NCBI GenBank assembly: GCA_947172415.1 | Contig: OX359190.1 | Location: 2,542,001-2,606,000 of the forward strand | Source of the DNA: Chondrosia reniformis | Lineage: Eukaryota > Porifera > Demospongiae > Chondrillida > Chondrillidae | Reading direction: 5' to 3' | Length of the DNA stretch: 64,000 bases | Shown: in pieces, positions 29,001-48,265 of the stretch | How the letters are laid out: the number at the start of each line of letters is the position of its first letter | Position numbering within the stretch: the stretch's first letter is position 1 | Program-made: the position numbers and the translations under genes | Notes under the pieces: generated by a model | Told to the model about the DNA's origin: nothing | The model's database searches: none | Seen by the model: only the letters and a program-made list of their open reading frames with translations

Positions 29001-29413
29001 CCTTCCTCTCCCTAGCTCCCCTTCCCCTGGCCTTCCTCTCCCTGGCTCCCTTTCCCCTGGCCTTCCTCTCCCTGGCTCCCATTCCCCTGGCCTTCCACTC
29101 CCTGGCTCCCTTTCCCCTGGCTTTCCACTCCCTGGCTCCCTTTCCCTTGGCTTTCCATTCTCTGCTTTTTTTCTCTCTGGTATTCCTCCAACCAATCTGT
29201 TCTTCCTTTTGTGTCTCCATTGTCAGCAATGGTGGCCACTTCAGGAGCTTCCAGCACTCCAGTGCTAGTTTTGTCTTCTCTTACTGTGTTGTAGAGCAGG
29301 TAGTGCTTCAGCGAGGTTTTACCAACACGCGAGCCTCCTGTGAAGATTGCACGACTAATGTTCACTTCAACTGAACCATGTCCTTTTATGGCTTCTCCAT
29401 ACCACTTTGGTTC
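26034..29413 (-). pseudogene. Roco-like GTPase with CARD, copy 2, interrupted by a nonsense codon
   Basis: Exons: 29413-26780 (878 codons, one frame), linker 26610-26481, CARD 26347-26034. The P-loop GGSRVGKTS (about residues 26-34), the G3 DTGGQP (about 332), the G4-like 'VGTHLSHL' and the COR-like region with 'YFIPAALPER' are all present, as is the CARD ('KHWVYLLKNLTVDKI'). The reading frame is open except for TAG at 29012-29014, where neighbouring repeat units have CAG in 'GSQGEEGQGK'. So the N-terminal P-loop is cut from the rest: a recent pseudogene, a polymorphic null, or an assembly error. The G1-G3 spacer holds a 30-bp tandem repeat absent from copy 1. A second, distal CARD cassette follows at 24802-25328. 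Confidence 0.78.
28828..29160 (-). repeat. 30-bp coding tandem repeat in Roco copy 2 linker
   Basis: About eleven near-identical 30-bp units encode 'GEEGQGKGSQ' variants on minus. It lies inside the GTPase domain between the P-loop and DTGGQ. All three minus frames are nearly stop-free because of the repeat, so the other-frame open frames (Arg/Glu-rich) are shadows. Confidence 0.92.
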
Positions 29414-30470
29414 CTGCATGGCATACCAAGAAGAGATAGCTATCATAGACAATTGATATAAAGTGTAATATGTGTTTACAGTGTAATACACATGCACTTA
29501 AGCATATTTGAAGTATTCACTATTCTCACCTACTAAGTCATTCTATGAATAAGCAGTTTCAATCATTATCCTAATTCACAGGTTCTCGGTTTATTATTCC
29601 TCAACCGCCTGCTACAGTTAACATGTGATTAACCAGAAACTACTTGAAAGTCCTTCTAGACAATCTGTGGAGTGTCCTAAATAGTTTGGTAATTTCTTTA
29701 TCAGTTCAACCTTATCTGTTATTTGCTGTATTCAAACTGACGCCAGACATTTTTACCGAATTACATGCACATGATATTGAACCTACGTACCTACGTTGGA
29801 ATGACTTTATGAGAAATGTGACTACTTTTAAATGTGCATTATGTTGTAAACTCATGTATACATGGACTCTTAATCCAACTAAAAGTACGAAGCTTTCAAA
29901 CGTCATTTTAATGTTTAAACGGACATGGTTATATTTTCACATTTACATGATACGTATACGTAGGTAACGTAATAATGACGGCTTTGAAAGACTGCATTGC
30001 ATGCTAAACACCTCCTAGAATACGTTAAGTACAAGCGTATGAAGATATTAGCTCTTTAGCTGACTGAGCATACCTCTTTCTAAATATGGAAGGTGATGAC
30101 TACTAATTGACTGCAGAATTTCTCCAGGAATGTCGAGAACTGCAACAGTAAATCCGTAGAGAGTCCTCAGACCCTTTTGGAAGCCGTGATTGCGCAATGA
30201 TTTCATCCTTAACAGGTTAACAATAAACAATAGATTACCCACAAAGGGACAATCTGTATTCATAAACAAATATTCTTTTGACAATTCAGTCAGTAGGTCA
30301 GTAGGCCAACTAACAAGAAGCATCTTTAGAGAACAATCAATTCAGCCAAGTAATACAGTCAATACCCGACATCTCTTCTGAGTGACACATTCATTTGACT
30401 TATTCTGTTTATCTTTCACTTACTTTGAACAAGAAAGACTAAAAACGTGGAAACTATAAAATGATGATTA
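29414..30470. other. Unit-2-specific stretch without recognised gene
   Basis: It has no match in units 1 or 3 that I can see. Open frames of 107 (29644-29967 +) and 91 codons (30048-30323 -) show no known motif. It may be part of a larger insertion with the Helitron-like fragment that follows. Confidence 0.4.
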
Positions 30471-30479
30471 TTGTACATT

Positions 30480-31330
30480 TGTACATATGAAAATGCGACA
30501 CCAGCTAATCTCACAAGCATCAGTCTATCTCCACCACAATCCTGGAGATGCCAATCTGACCATTGAAGAATTGCAAGCCATATGGTTGGCAACCTTAGAT
30601 CTGAACTTTTTATGAAGCGCATTCAACGATATGCAGCCAAGATACTGGGTTCAAACCAATATTGGTTTCAGCGTCATCAGGAGCTTTATGACTTACTGGA
30701 ACAAAAAGGACCACCAACCTTCTTCTGAGCAGTCAGCTCTGCAGATATGTATTGGCCTGAGCTGCACAAGCTCATGGCACACCCCCCAGGAACACCAACT
30801 ACACACCAAATGAGAGTTCAAGCAGTGATTAACAATCCACACATCACAGATTGGTATTTTTCTTGGAAGTTGTCAGATTGGATTACTCATTGGTTATACA
30901 ACACACTTGATGCTGACTGGCATTGGTGTTGTTATGAGTATTAGGCCCGTGGCAGCACACATGCACATGGCTGTGCAAAGCTGAAAAATGATCCAGTCTT
31001 GTGAAGAAAGCTGCTGCTGCATAGCTTGCAACTGCTGCAAGGGTGAGGCACTGGTATACGCCGCTGTTCATCAGGAGTGGAGTCATTCATTGTGGTAACT
31101 AACCAGTCACAGTATTCCAATGCTTGTGCGCCATGAAAGTAAAGGATATCAATGACACTGATGATCAAGATTACTGTAACACTATCAATACTGTGCAGAG
31201 ACACACAAGGTGTAGTCCAGCATATTACCTCCACAAAAAGGTTGGTGAGCAGGACCAAGAAAGATATCTCTGTGCAGTGGCTGGAATCGAAAGATCGATG
31301 CAAGATACACCGAATTAATGTCAGACATAT
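30480..31330 (+). mobile_element. Degenerate Helitron Rep/helicase fragment
   Basis: From 30614 one frame reads 'RIQRYAAKILGSNQYWFQR', 'LLEQKGPPTFF', 'YWPELHKLMAHP', 'MRVQAVINNPHITDWYF', 'HWLYNTLDADWHW' and 'ARGSTHMH'-type sequence, then further on 'INTVQRHTRCSPAYYLHKK'. These are hallmark blocks of the Helitron replication-initiator N-terminal domain. The His-x-His of the HUH nuclease motif appears as 'STHAHGCAKLKND' in the continuing frame. In-frame stops at about 30728 (TGA) and 30941 (TAG, in 'EY-stop-ARG') and a later loss of frame show it is dead. It occurs only in unit 2, on the strand opposite to the Roco/Kelch gene. Confidence 0.82.
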
Positions 31331-31599
31331 CATTGGTGACTTATCCAAGATCGATATAGGAATGGAAATCACTCGGCACTATAGTGCAACTATTTCATGG
31401 ATTGGTTTCCTACTAAAAGTGCTTTGTGAAAGAGAAACAAAGGCCAAGAAAACATGCTGCCATCTCAGCTGTGACTTTCAAACCTAAGAATCAACTCAAA
31501 TAAACAATAAATTTCGTTGAAATTAGCACCTTTGGCATTTTACTCGTGCGAGTAATCGAGTACTATAGTGAAAACGCATGTTACATGGCTAACTACTTT

Positions 31600-34355
31600 A
31601 AATCCCCACTGTATTAATGTATCTTCTAATACGTTAACTGCACTACTTGGAAGATGGCCAAACATAGAAACTAAAAGCAGTCTAGTATGAGGTACAGAAC
31701 TGACCCAAGTTGAACAACAGAAGGAGAAACTTTGTATCCTGACTCGCTAAGTTTAGTTCCTTAGCCTTCACTCTAAAGTAGATGTAGCATGTAAGAGAAA
31801 TGTATATAATTTTATGCAAAGTGCAAGTTGTGTTTATAAACAAACAAACACTTAAAAGGTCACTAATAATCAAACTGCTGATGGATTATGACTTTGGAAT
31901 ATTTGGTTCAATCACTTTTAGAAGTATAATATTCAAATAATATTCACTTGCAAATACCATACATTTTATAGCAAATAAATTGATTTCTTCCCTTATACGT
32001 ACATTATAAGTGACGCATTCACACATTTATGATAAACAGTAGCTTTACAAGAATGTTGGGGAACATTAGGTAACCATTAATCACAACTCAGTCAATCCCA
32101 AAAGTGTATGCATAAGGACTTTTCAGTAATGTTTAAATGAGGAAAATTTGATAGCCTGCATAAGTTAAATCATTGTGGCCTTTGAAGGCTGTGCTAGCAC
32201 AGTGGCATCTTAGTTGTGGGTACGTGGTCTACTTTTCTAAGACCTTTTACACATTACTCCCTACACAATGCACATGCTATGTAGCAATCACAGTGTATAC
32301 GTACATATCAGGTAATATATACATACGTACATGTTAGGCCATACGTAGGTACATATACAAATGATGATTCAGCAACTATAAATCAATGTATCCTTTGATT
32401 TTTGAGTGTCTATAGAAACAGTATTAGTAACACTCTGAGCTTTGAATCAACCAGATCAATTCACATGTGAGTAGGTGTTGGTAGGAGGCTAATTGCATTG
32501 TGTGTTTATGGACCTCAAAAGAGGTTGAATAATTTACGTATCACCAAAATTCTCAAAATATTTATATGTAGACAGCTATTTTTCTAACACACTGCTTGGA
32601 AGATGTACATAGCAACTAAAAGCTATCTAGTATAAGGAAACTCTTTGAATCTATGTACGTATACAGACTTACACACTCAAACAATGTAGTATATCATTCT
32701 CAAATGATAAGAATGCTACATTCTTGATGATAATGTTACTGAAAAAACTATTTTACTGTACCTTTATGCATTTACTTGAACAAGGAACACCAGATTTAAA
32801 AACACGATACCTCTCTCAGTCGAATGATCTGCCTAGTACTATGACAACATATTCACTGCTAAATGGCTGTAAGCATAAAGACTTAATTGGTAGCAATTTA
32901 CCCTTTCTGCTGTTGGCAAGTGGCTCAACTAACAATCTATAACTAATCACTTGTTCGTACACAGGACGAGAAAACATTCAAGTTGAAACATTCGTACGTA
33001 CGTAGGTCTACATACACGCGACAATAAACACTCTAAGTAATCAGACAATGAAGCTAACAATTCTAGCGGATAACACTTGGAACGCTTTACTTTCTCACTT
33101 TAACTGTAAAGAGCAAGGAAGATTTAACAATCTTCGTTAGTGGAAACAAGTAAATACTTATCAGCGCTCGTAAGAGAACACTAATCTAAAGCAATACAAG
33201 TCTTGTTACCATTGAAAATAGGAAATAAAACCTAATGTTTCTATTTTAAAATGTACGCTAAGCGCGCAACGAATGTTAACATAACTTGTACTGTAATTAG
33301 CTACTAGCCTACATTAATTGCTTCCTATAAAGATCGTCTAAATAGAAGAACCATACGTATCTATATTAGAACACACGAAGTGAATAATTGCTTTATCACT
33401 ATAAATCTCAGACAGCTTTTAGAGAACAGAAACTAGACACTTCTAGTTCGGCAAAGTCTATGTTCGGTGAAGTTAGAGCAGTCGATATACTTAAGGTGCT
33501 TTCCCTCTTATTAACATTCACTGACAAATCTATTTGACTTTATTTATCTCTCTTACCTTACTTCAACAAGGTAAACCTGATTTAAGAACTTAGTAGTTCC
33601 CAAGATCAACGAATGATTTAAGTAATCATCAACAAGGTTTAAAAACTTAGTAATCATCTAAAGCAATACAAGTCTTGCTACCATTGAAAATAGGGAATAA
33701 AACTTTCTAATGTTTCTATTTTAAAGTTTACGCGAGGCGCAATGGTTTAAGTAATCATCAAAACTTTAAAAACTTTGTAATCATCTTATCATTTATCTAT
33801 ACCTTACTTCAACAAGGTAAACCAGATTTAAGAACTTTGTAATCATCTGCCTAAGATCTAGACGTTGACGACTATTTTTCACTGGTAAAATGGCCGACTT
33901 TTGGCTGCCAAATAAAACTTCGTAGCAATTTACTCAAATTGTTGTTACTTAGTTAGCAGTTTATTAATTGTGTCTATTCATTATGCGCTCCTGCAACATC
34001 TTATAACTAATCACACGAACGTACACAGGACGAGAAATTAATATTCTGCAAATTACATGCAAGAAACCGTTTTACAATTTGACACTTTTATAAAACGTAC
34101 ACACTCTACTTTCTCCTTCAAATACAAAGAGCGGATGATACAAGAAGACTTCTAACAGTCCCCGTTAGTGGAAACAAGTTAACACTTAAACTCGTGAGAG
34201 CGTTCGTAGGAAACACTCGTACGAGAACTTTACACGCGCTACGTGCACACTGAGCGCACAAGTTAGGTGACTCTAACGAAGGAAATAAAACCTTCTAATG
34301 TTCTATTTGAAGGAGAAAGTGCACGCGAAGCGTGTAACGAATGAACAAGACTTAT
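31600..34355. repeat. Non-coding repeat mosaic between Roco and Kelch exons, unit 2
   Basis: It is homologous to 7686-8180 plus 9646-12215 of unit 1 without the LINE, and includes the 'cgctttactttctcac' and 'ggccgacttttgg' blocks at reduced copy number. The 72-codon frame at 32724-32942 parallels one in unit 1 but has no recognisable domain. Confidence 0.6.
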
Positions 34356-34361
34356 AATACT

Positions 34362-35991
34362 TTAATGTAATGTTTTGTAATTAAATAAGTTACTAACCTC
34401 AACTGCAATATCGTACTGTACAGCTCTTGTCTGATATACTCCAAATCCTCCTCCTCCAATGGTGAGAAAAGTAGTTCCGTTGAGGGAAGCTGTACAGGTG
34501 TTGTAATAAGACGTTTCTTTACTAATTTGTGTCCACTTCTTCTTCTCGAAAATGAAGATTCCTCTTGGACCTACTATGACTGGTAGGGTGCTGTATTGTA
34601 AAAGTGAACTGTTCTCTGGTGCATTCTCGAGCCGTTCCCAGGGATGTACATCATTCTTGGTAAGCGAAGCCATAAAATTCTTCTTATTCATTCTCCAAAA
34701 ACCTCCATCCCAGTTGTAGTAGTGGTAGATGTAAATGTATTCACCACACAATGACATGTGGTGCCGTGATAATGGTTGAGGAAGTTTCAGATTCGACTGG
34801 ATCCACTTTCTATTGTTAATATCCAGGAATTCAATTGTGTCTACTCCTGCTCCTGCTCCTCCAAACACAATTACTAAGTCTCCAATAGCAAGAACACCTG
34901 GACTCCATCGGGCAGTGTGCATTGGAGGATATAGCTCTAACCATTCTTCACCTGTCCATGTCACTGGCTTGCTTGTAGTGCCATGAGTGTCTTCACCTCC
35001 TATCAGAGTTAACTGATCTTTTATGATGGTGGCTCCACTGCGAGAATACGAAGATGGAGGTAGTGTTGACCATTTCTTCGTTAATACATTGTATACCTGA
35101 ACGGTTCGGTTAGATACTGTATTTTTACATTCTCCCCCGTAGACAAATACTCTTTCGTTAATTTCAACTGCCTTCCCTAATCGAGTTCCAATCGGAATTT
35201 CCGGGATTTCAGTTGGTTTCAGGAAGTGACCTCCTCCAGCTGTCAGTAGGTCACTTCGAAATACCTAATTATTAGAGACAAGAAAGAAAAGATAATATTT
35301 ACTGTTTGGAGGAACTGAATGACATGGAAGGAGCAAGTTCTGTAGCAGCTTATTGCAAGAACACTTTGAGGCCTGTAAGTGCCGTAAATCTTCTTGTCTA
35401 AATATTCTTAACGCGCATGCGTGGCTCATAGTTTAATAATGCTCATATTTTAAACTTTATAACGTTTACAGTGACAAGCTAATTGCCACCAGTAGAGTAA
35501 CAGAATGGTTATTCAGTTACGGAAAGATTACGAATCAGTTCCTTGCTTTCTAACTTGTCCCCTAAAAGGATATGAATCGCGTGTGTCTCTTCGCTCTATA
35601 GTCGACTGGTTTGGTTTAGGTTTTACACGGACCCAACAACTGTAATTGAAGTACACGAGCCAGCCAAGTATTCCTTTCTACACAAACCCAATCGAACAGA
35701 AACTAGTCTCTAAATGTATGCCAGTTAGTCCCGACAGGTTCACTTAAAATATCTATTCTACATTACTTCTGGCTAATTACTTAAGCTTGTTAGCCACAGA
35801 GCCAGTCACTTACAATATCTACATCATAAACATCTGTAGCTAATTACCTGCTAAGCTTAAGATTGGCTATTATCTCAAACCAAGCGAGTTTAATTTTGGC
35901 AGTGACTTCGGATCAGTAATAATTAACACTCCTATAAACTGCTTTAGTTAACAAGAGACTTATTAAGTAAACTTACGTTCTCCACGTTCAT
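34362..35991 (-). CDS. Kelch-repeat protein, copy 2
   Basis: The small first exon 35991-35977 encodes MNVEN, followed by gtaagt. The main exon runs from 35264 (aattag|GTATTTCGA) to the stop at 34362-34364, or to a donor at 34397 (GAG|gttagt). The frame is open throughout: 'GKAVEINERVFVYGGE', 'KKWSTLPPSSYSRSG', 'LTLIGGEDTHG', 'EEWLELYPPMHTARW', 'LVIVFGGAGAG', 'RKWIQSNLKLP', 'TFLTIGGGGFG', giving about six blades. No ATG exists in the exon upstream of 34964, so a naive ORF call would miss the first two blades; the short upstream exon supplies the start. As in the other units it lies directly upstream of the Roco gene on the same strand. Confidence 0.75.
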
Positions 35992-36269
35992 TATCCTCAG
36001 TAAGGTAAACGAAACGAAAAACTGAAAACTACCTAGGAAATACTTTACTGACCGCACTGTTACTATGCAGTTACTATGACGACCGTATTCCTTATTTAAC
36101 TATTGGCGGCAGATCTGAGTGTTTTCCCGGCTATTCTTGGAGGAAAACACTTCCAAATAAAGTAATGTATGCAACACATTTCGAAATGTTTATATAGCAA
36201 ACACTATATTGACTCAATCAAGCCTCAACAAACTGCATCCTTCTGATCAGAGTCATGTAACTTGTTGTA

Positions 36270-36870
36270 CTTGGAACATGTAGAGATTGTGCTGCAGTGG
36301 TGTTTCTGGTGAACAAGGAGCTCCTGTATTGGTTGGTAGTAGTGGTCCCCAGAGGTCAGACTGGAGAACAAGATCAGGATATGGCAAGGATGGCTGACCT
36401 TCAAGTTGTACTTAACATGAGGATAGGGAATGAGACTCCCAGTTTATTGACCCTGCCAAATGTACTTTCTTGTCTGCGGCACATTCAAGTATGATCACAT
36501 ATCTAATCCACTGCACCACCTCAATGATTTAATTCTCCTCCATGCAGCCGTTATGAAAGGTAAAGCTTGTTCTGTTTTCTGGATCGTAGGAACAAGTTCT
36601 AGCTATCTATGTAAATAGTGTATAAAGGTGTTCAAAGATTCGACTACTTTACAGCATTACAAGGTAACAAGTGCAATGTCAGTTTTCAAGTGATGAAGGA
36701 CACAGCTTCTCCTTTGTGGTACAACTACCAGTGGGCCAGTTGAGACACTTGGCAATGACAATGAGGTCGCCTCAGCTGGTGACTACAAGTGCACCTCTGT
36801 ACTGGGACCAGCAGGAATGTTGAAGACTGTGTTATTTCAGGAGCCTCAGGACTTTGTCAATAAAAGGTAT
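36270..36870 (+). pseudogene. Collagen/Ig relic next to Kelch 5' end, unit 2
   Basis: Degenerate Gly-X-Y sequence ('GVSGEQGAPVLVGSSGP') at about 36290-36360 and an Ig-like 'SAGDYKCTSVLGP' piece at about 36770-36810 match 14041-14750 of unit 1 and 57340-57860 of unit 3. The long collagen section found at 17 and 60-62 kb is missing from this unit. Confidence 0.6.
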
Positions 36871-37009
36871 ATCGCTCTCTATATGCATGAATTGACTGGA
36901 TTAATGACTATTTGAAATCCACCTTTTAACCTAACGACTGTGGAAGTGTATGTACAATACTTTATTTTATGAGTTGATAATATGATGTATGAAATATGTG
37001 GTTCATTCC

Positions 37010-37400
37010 TTTTGGAGAGATTTGAAGAAGTCATTCATGATGACTATGGAGAGAAGGACTACTGGAGAGTGAGTTTTATGGATACTTGTGGTTTGCTTAT
37101 CACTTAAATTAATGCACTCCTGATCTGAATGAAGTATATCCATATCCTTAGGCTCATAGTAGTATGGTATATGCTGATCGCTTGAGATCAGAAGGATACG
37201 ATTTTATGGCATATGCAGTTAAAGTTGAAAACTAAAAGAAAGAGAAGAGAACCTCATTATTACATTGGGGAGGGCTGTTTCACATGAGAAGGAGAGATTA
37301 CCTGTATGTTGATCCAGGGTATATCCCTTCAATTAAAGCTGCAGCCAATTACAGTTAAAGAAAGTATTTATTGCTACAGATGCAGAAGACTCAGGTATTT
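37010..37400 (+). other. Exon-like pieces of unknown identity
   Basis: A piece reading 'ERFEEVIHDDYGEKDYWR' (ending at a gtgagt donor at about 37071) and one reading 'AHSSMVYADRLRSEGYDFMA' (about 37152-37217) look like consecutive exons. They recur in unit 3 near 58045-58100 and 58178-58230 with small lesions. I do not recognise the family. They lie upstream of SELENOO copy C, but do not resemble the SelO N-lobe. Confidence 0.4.
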
Positions 37401-38190
37401 GTGTAATATTATATTGTGTGATGAAAATGTTTAGGTTTACAACTGATTAATGAGAAAATTGTTGTTCTGTAGAAAAGGAAGAGCTTCATGCATGAGCTTG
37501 TCTCCTGAGCAGTGTTTTATAATCCCTTGTCAGACCACTTGAGGTGGCAGGTTGGAGGTGTTACCATTATTGACCAGTTGCTGCTCACTCTAAGTATCTC
37601 ATTGATACTAAGGAGTCCATTGTGACACATCGCAAACTTGAAGACCGTCAACCTCTGGGACTATCTAGGGAAAGTACCTTCGATTACATTTTGAGGGGAG
37701 CAAGAAAGTTATAAACTATTTAATAAGACAATTCTACATTTTAATTTAGATGGCAGTTTGGAGTTGTTGCCATTATTGACAGTCTTCAAATGTATGCAAT
37801 GTGTCACAATGAACTCCTTTGTACCAATAAAATACTTAGTGTTAGCAGCAATCCACTGCTCAAACTACTGAGGCTATCTCGAGCTCTATAGGGAAAGTAC
37901 CTACCTTCATGCAACTATTTATGCAACAGAGAGAATGATCCTGATCGCTGTGAAAATCCCAGGCCAGTTACTGGCCTATGGTGCAACGATGCAACAATTT
38001 ATCAACTTTCTTTTTGTATTTTTAATATAATATTAATAATAATAATAATTACCGTATTTTTGTGGTTATCCCAAACAGTGAAAATGTCTTGCACGAATTT
38101 TTGCTTCATGCATGGTCCATTGGTTTTAGATCACGAAGTTTATCACACAAACATTTCCTGAATTACGATTATGATCGTCAATGATCGTAT

Positions 38191-38550
38191 GTTTTAAAGT
38201 TAAAGTTGATATCCTCTTTCATATTCTCATGATCATGATGAAGAATCTCTTCATGCACTCCTTATATAGTCATCAGATATTTTGACAAAGCCCTTTATTA
38301 CATACAGGACGACGAGAACTTCTCTACTGTACCAACAGTCAGCTAACAAATGCTTCATAAAGATCTTTTTGCTCCCTTCTTGTTACCAGCTGCTCTCTCA
38401 ATCTTCTCATACAGCTCTAAAGTGATCAGTGGCTCTGTGTACTGGGTATTGCTATAAACAATTTGGTTGTCAACAATACCTCCTTCCACTTCTTGATAGC
38501 TCTAGAGCTTGTTGACTATTTTTTTGACAGCCAAATTGTTTACCCAGTAC
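38191..38550 (-). pseudogene. Relic CARD exon lying just upstream of SELENOO copy C
   Basis: The nucleotide sequence follows the CARD exon of Roco copy 3 (49257-49530) closely: 'ttaaagttgatatcctctttc', 'aagaatctcttcatgcact' and 'gacagccaaattgttta' are shared. It has indels and lost frame. Part of it is also present inverted (38437-38475 against 38508-38550, arms 'gtactgggta...aacaatttgg'), so a local inversion-duplication occurred. No linker exon is seen. Confidence 0.75.
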
Positions 38551-38681
38551 ACATGTACACGGGATCAATTAAGTTGTACATGATACTGTTGCCACGGTTA
38601 CTTATTTATTATTGTTTTTCAATGACTATTGGAAGTGGTGAATTTGAAAGATTTTAAAATCTCTGTCTTTACCTCCTTCAG

Positions 38682-46522
<7,841 letters not shown>

Positions 46523-46587
46523 AAATATACTCATCTTATTAAGTAAGTGTACATAAATGACTACATATATATATATATATGACTATA

Positions 46588-46764
46588 TATGGTAGCCTTA
46601 AGTGGCCGTGGCTTAATGCGTCGGGCTATGTACCTGGGCGGACGGCCTGGTAACCTTAAGTGGCGATAGTTTATACGTGTCCAGGTATAGCCCTGTGCCC
46701 CTTAACCACTTTTGGTTTGCTTTTATACATTCATTGTATGCATGGGCACTCTAATAATAATAAA
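46588..46764 (+). mobile_element. SINE-like insertion with short TAA tail, downstream of SELENOO copy C
   Basis: Same body as 23500-23660, at the same place relative to the stop, but the TAA array is only about three units. The sequence 'ccttaagtggc' appears at both ends of the 5' half. Confidence 0.6.
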
Positions 46765-47232
46765 AATATATAACCAAAAATCATTGTTTCATTGTTGATT
46801 TATGAGGTGTTAATTGATATTATGTCGACTATATAGGGTAGCCATGTTTTTTGACCATCCCTAATTAAAGTGTACTACTGTCTATAATGTAGTTAAAGGC
46901 CATATCAATTTTATGTTACTATGTCACTTTAATCTTTTGCATTCCACACCTATTCCCATATAAACATTATAATCGTGTATAAAATACATTCTATGCATAA
47001 TACGTACGTACGTATAAACTGTTGCATATGTAAGTATATATAATAGAAATTCTTTCAATCCCATGTATCTTGCTGACATGATTACATGATTTCTTGTTTT
47101 ACTCACATATATATCCTTTCAGAATGCACACTCTATTCTAATGGTCTGAATTTGGAATTATTGTAATTATTGCAATTTGTTTACTGTACGTAGATGTTGC
47201 AACTTCTCAGTTTGCCTATACACAGCAAATTA

Positions 47233-47275
47233 ATGAAGAGTTTGTCTTAAATCCATGAGACAGACAATCTCTGAT
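47233..47275 (+). promoter_or_regulatory. SECIS-like element, SELENOO copy C
   Basis: Identical core to copies A and B (ATGA 47233-47236, AAA in apical loop, TGAT 47272-47275). Homology to the other copies breaks off about 12 bp downstream ('gaggctgaatattc' here, 'gaggtgttaagc' there), so the hairpin survives at the edge of a rearranged stretch. Confidence 0.75.
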
Positions 47276-48046
47276 GTTGAGAGGCTGAATATTCTATTAA
47301 TCTTCACTAAATAGCAACTCATTGTTACATGTAATATACGTACTGTTTTAAAAATATGTTTTAAAAATATGAGATGTGAATATAAGTATATATCTCATAA
47401 AATACAATTTTTTGAAATAATTTTGTGTCCTTTTATTGTTCATATTCAGACTATTACATAAAAGGTAAACTAATCTGAACATATAAAGGTATAATAGTCT
47501 GGTACATATACATGCAGTCTTCTTTTGATTGGTCATATACGTTATCTGAAGCCATTTCTTGGTTCAAGCTTTATGTTAACTCCATTTTTGGCAGCTAAAG
47601 TAATGCCAACCTTTAATTGCAGAGGGACCTATCTATATAATTAGTTGATTAATGCAAGGACTAATTTGTATAATCGAAAGTACAAGTCATAATCAATGAA
47701 ATAAGGCATATTTGTCCTATATGTACGTACCATACATTAATCTCATATATAGACTAGAATTTTAGAACTACAACTTAACGAAATGAGCTGAAAGTAAAAT
47801 TAACTTATAAAAAAACTCTAAACTCTAAGTAAACTAAATATATACATATATATAATATAATGGGAACTGCTACAAACTTTGGCCAATTATATATACTATA
47901 GGGTTAGAACTATAGTAGCTATATACAAATGTATTTTGAATTTTGAGAGTTTCAAAATGTTTTGAAATATATATTACACACACATATATAGGTAATGTAC
48001 GAAATACAAAATACCAAAGGGATATTTGTATATATGTAAAAATAAG

Positions 48047-48265
48047 TTAAAGGGGGAAATCCTCTTTCAGTTTCTTAAGAACATCTTCATGAATAGTATA
48101 GTCATCTGATGTCTGCTGGAGTACTTTACCAAACACACACAAGCTTTCCGCTGTACCAGTGGTCAACAGGTGGAGAAGGAAGATACTGTTTGCCTCCTTT
48201 GTGCTTTTGGCCTTCCCAATCTCCTGATACACCTCGAGAGTGATTAGTGGCTTTCCATCCACTCC
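48047..48265 (-). pseudogene. Distal CARD exon of Roco copy 3, 5'-truncated
   Basis: It encodes 'GKPLITLEVYQEIGKAKSTK' and the rest of the CARD to 'LKEDFPL'-stop, like copies 1 and 2. The first third of the exon and its linker exon are missing, replaced from 48266 by unrelated sequence that carries a hammerhead motif. There is no acceptor in a usable place, so it is probably non-functional. Confidence 0.75.

Noticed and set aside
28768..29229. Arg/Glu-rich and Gly/Arg-rich minus-strand frames over the 30-bp repeat
   Set aside because: These are out-of-frame readings of the coding minisatellite; the frame continuous with the P-loop and DTGGQ is the real one.
30048..30323. 91-codon minus ORF in the unit-2-specific segment
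   Set aside because: No recognised motif, no homologue in other units and no splice evidence.
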